Assembly: GCA_027297485.1 (NCBI GenBank)
Contig: JAPUHZ010000366.1
Coordinates: 1-7,208, forward strand
Length of the DNA stretch: 7,208 nt
Direction of reading: 5' to 3'
Origin: Deltaproteobacteria bacterium
GTDB taxonomy: Bacteria > Desulfobacterota_B > Binatia > UBA9968
The translations under genes and the position numbers were made by a program. The number at the start of each line of letters is the position of its first letter. The first letter of the stretch is position 1. The notes under the pieces are model-generated. The model saw only the letters and a program-made list of their open reading frames with translations. It ran no database searches and was not told the DNA's origin. Shown here piece after piece: positions 5,482 through 7,208 of this stretch.

Positions 5482-6969
5482 ATGACTGCCCTAGAAGCGA
5501 AAAGATTCGTTGAAAAAGAGATTAAAGCTGGCAGGACTCCAACCTACAAGGATCTGCGCGAGTGGCTGGAAATCGTTGAGGGATTCGGGGAACTCAAGAA
5601 GGTCGACAAAGCGGACTGGAATTTGGAGATGGGGACCCTCGCAGAGCTGGTCGCCCGTGAGAGTAAAGGTACAGTGCCGGCCGTCCTCTTCGATAATATT
5701 AAAGACTACCCTAAGGGCTACCGCACCCTTTTTGCCCAAAATGCCTCATTTAAGAGGATGGCCCTTAACCTGGGCCTGCCCCTGGATCTTGCGGGACTGG
5801 ACTTGGTCCGCGCATTTCGCCAAAAGCTTGCAGCTCATAAGCCCATCCCCCACAAGGTAGTGAAGAAAGGCCCGATTTTAGAGAACGTTCTCTCCGGAAA
5901 GGATATCAACCTCCTTAAGTTTCCGGTCCCCTTCATGCACGAGCTTGACGGGGGGCGCTATATCGGTACGGGCTGTCTGGTCATTACGAAAGATCCGGAT
6001 GAGGGGTGGGTTAACATTGGCACTTATAGAGGGATGGTCCATGACGAGAGCACTATGGGGCTTTATATTTCCCCGGGAAAACATGGCCGCATCCAGCGTC
6101 AGAAATATTTTGACCAGGGGAAACCTTGTCCTGTGGTGATCTGTGTCGGCCAGGACCCGGTCCTCTTTATGGTCTCCGGGAATGAGGTTGACTATGGTGT
6201 TTCCGAGTTTGATTATGCCGGTGGACTTAAGGGAGCCCCTATTGAGGTGATCGAGGGCAAGGCAACGGGACTTCCCTTTCCTGCCGATGCCGAGATTGTC
6301 ATCGAGGGTTTCATGCGTTCTGAAGATGTCAAAAAAGAGGGGCCCTTTGGCGAATGGACGGGCTATTATGCGAGCTCGATTCGACCTGAGCCGGTAGTGC
6401 GTGTCGAAAATATCTACTATCGCAACGACCCGATCCTCTGTTGTGCCAGGCCGGGAAGACCGCCGTCGGACTATTCTTTGGCAAAGTGTTTTGTGAAATC
6501 CGCCCTGATCTGGGATCAGGTCGAGAAGGCCGGAGTGCCGGACGTGAAAGGGGTCTGGTGTCACGAGGCAGGCGGAGGGAGACTACTCAATATCATATCT
6601 ATCAAACAGCGTTACCCGGGTCATGCACGCCAGGCCGCCTTGGTTGCCTCTCAGGTCCATGCCGGCGCCTACCTGGGGCGCTATGTGATTGTGGTAGATG
6701 AGGACATCGATCCCACCAGCACCTTTGATGTCCTGTGGGCTCTTTCCACCCGTTCCGATCCCGTCGAATCGATTGAGATCCTGCGGCGCTGCTGGAGCGG
6801 TCCCCTTGACCCTAGAATTCAGCCGGGGAAAAAGGGTTTTAATTCCCGCGCTGTCATCGATGCCTGCCGTCCCTTTGAATGGATGAAGGACTTCCCACCT
6901 GTGGCAGAGTCGACCCCTGAATTAAAAGACAAGGTGCGGGCGAAGTGGAAAAAGGTGATTGAGGGGTAA
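5482..6969 (+). CDS. UbiD-family prenyl-FMN-dependent decarboxylase
   Basis: A 495-residue cytoplasmic enzyme of the UbiD family, which reversibly decarboxylates aromatic, heteroaromatic or alpha,beta-unsaturated acids using prenylated FMN made by UbiX. By comparison with Aspergillus Fdc1 the catalytic Glu-Arg-Glu set is present: R183 in NIGTYRGMVHD, and E286 and E291 in EGPFGEWTGYY with the family spacing of five. N178, H201 (GKHGR) and E242 (SEFDYAGG) fit the cofactor and metal ligands. The N-terminal segment LREWLEIVEGFGELKKV (about 25-41) is typical of the family, and length is normal. It follows the ABC ATPase by 121 bp on the same strand and has its own strong ribosome binding site. No UbiX and no ubiquinone genes are in view, so I infer a catabolic or fermentative aromatic/unsaturated acid (de)carboxylase rather than ubiquinone synthesis. 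The substrate is unknown. Confidence 0.94.
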   Translation: MTALEAKRFVEKEIKAGRTPTYKDLREWLEIVEGFGELKKVDKADWNLEMGTLAELVARESKGTVPAVLFDNIKDYPKGYRTLFAQNASFKRMALNLGLPLDLAGLDLVRAFRQKLAAHKPIPHKVVKKGPILENVLSGKDINLLKFPVPFMHELDGGRYIGTGCLVITKDPDEGWVNIGTYRGMVHDESTMGLYISPGKHGRIQRQKYFDQGKPCPVVICVGQDPVLFMVSGNEVDYGVSEFDYAGGLKGAPIEVIEGKATGLPFPADAEIVIEGFMRSEDVKKEGPFGEWTGYYASSIRPEPVVRVENIYYRNDPILCCARPGRPPSDYSLAKCFVKSALIWDQVEKAGVPDVKGVWCHEAGGGRLLNIISIKQRYPGHARQAALVASQVHAGAYLGRYVIVVDEDIDPTSTFDVLWALSTRSDPVESIEILRRCWSGPLDPRIQPGKKGFNSRAVIDACRPFEWMKDFPPVAESTPELKDKVRAKWKKVIEG

Positions 6970-6973
6970 TCAT

Positions 6974-6990
6974 CTAAGGTTATCCCTTAG
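6974..6990. terminator. Candidate hairpin between convergent genes
   Basis: CTAAGG (6974-6979) and CCTTAG (6985-6990) form a perfect 6-bp stem with a 5-base loop, starting four bases after the decarboxylase stop codon. The stop codon of the opposing gene lies in the loop. The location between convergent genes suits a shared terminator, but no T-run follows on either strand, so factor-dependent or non-terminator function is equally possible. Confidence 0.35.
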
Positions 6991-7208
6991 AAAAATCAAA
7001 TCGGCCATTGCCACTCAGCGGCCTGGCGCCCATCGCGACCAGGCCACTATTTATATCGCTCTCGATTGTATACAGGGTTTTTCCCCAGCCAAGCGTTTCC
7101 CGGCAGAATTGCTCAGTCTTGCTCGACGGCGCGGCATAGGCGACGAAGATCTTGTCTGCTAGCGCGAGTTAGCGGATTCGACCCCCTCGATAACTTTTTT
7201 CGCGTCGT
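6980..7208 (-). pseudogene. 3' end of a frameshifted DprA/Smf-like protein gene (partial)
   Basis: Read leftward, an open frame from 7168 to the TAA at 6980-6982 encodes 62 residues that look genuinely coding: LADKIFVAYAAPSSKTEQF, then LGWGKTLYTI and GLVAMGARPL. This pattern resembles the C-terminal half of the DprA/Smf-type Rossmann domain, where N-x-L-[IVT]-x-x-L-[SA]-D precedes a hydrophobic strand and a SxT/KTE motif. Upstream the frame is broken by TAA (7169-7171). The minus-strand frame beginning at 7208 instead gives LSRGSNPLTR (7193-7164), which joins onto ALADKIF if two bases are restored in the GCGCG run at 7162-7166. So either the gene has decayed or the assembly has lost two bases. 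The gene is also cut by the window edge. The family assignment is from memory of the motif and is tentative; the frameshift is direct observation plus inference. DprA proteins bind single-stranded DNA in transformation, but a 3' fragment cannot establish that role. Confidence 0.42.
7020..7045. repeat. GGCCTGG/CCAGGCC inverted repeat
   Basis: Perfect 7-bp GC-rich arms (7020-7026 and 7039-7045) flank a 12-base loop. It lies within the reading frame of the partial leftward gene (over the GLVAMGARPL region) and 50 bases past the decarboxylase stop. With no following T-run it is probably a by-product of coding sequence, though it could stall transcription from either side. Confidence 0.35.

Noticed and set aside
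5878..6564. Long minus-strand open frame (228 codons) opposite the decarboxylase gene
   Set aside because: It is antisense to a clearly coding UbiD-family gene with intact catalytic residues and shows no recognisable protein pattern.
6959..7162. Plus-strand open frame of 67 codons after the decarboxylase
   Set aside because: It begins with TTG inside the decarboxylase gene, lacks a ribosome binding site, and lies opposite the much more protein-like minus-strand frame.

Overview
The window is a compact bacterial catabolic or transport locus. Base composition is moderately GC-rich, with Shine-Dalgarno-type ribosome binding sites and close gene packing. Nothing in it fixes the taxon. The gene mix (FCD-type GntR regulator, dihydroorotase-like amidohydrolase, iron-type ABC importer, UbiD-family decarboxylase) and the degenerate ATTCA and CTCGTGC intergenic repeats remind me of environmental Desulfobacterota ('Deltaproteobacteria') or similar metagenomic lineages, but that is a weak inference.

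Layout. Positions 1-141 hold no convincing gene. On the minus strand a two-gene unit runs leftward from about 2231: an FCD-subfamily GntR regulator (1515-2231), then a cyclic-amide hydrolase of the dihydroorotase/allantoinase/hydantoinase family (142-1515). They overlap by one base (TAATG). A 168-bp divergent region (2232-2399) carries a TATAAT box and a few short inverted repeats. On the plus strand follow a fused two-domain ABC permease (2400-4127), its ATPase (4212-5360) and a UbiD-family prenyl-FMN decarboxylase (5482-6969). The two plus-strand gaps each contain a degenerate repeat. At the right edge, on the minus strand, is the 3' end of another gene (6980-7208). It resembles the C-terminal part of a DprA/Smf-like Rossmann protein and appears to be frameshifted by loss of two bases in a GCGCG run.

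How the genes may work together (inference). The GntR regulator probably senses a small carboxylate through its metal-containing FCD domain and controls both divergent units. The ABC system imports a substrate, but its solute-binding protein is not in the window. The amidohydrolase would open a cyclic amide or imide and the UbiD enzyme would add or remove a carboxyl group on an unsaturated or aromatic acid. No UbiX (prenyl-FMN synthase) is present, so the cofactor must come from elsewhere in the genome. The substrate cannot be named from sequence. All catalytic residues I could check in the hydrolase, ATPase and decarboxylase are intact. I see no CRISPR array, tRNA, rRNA or insertion sequence.
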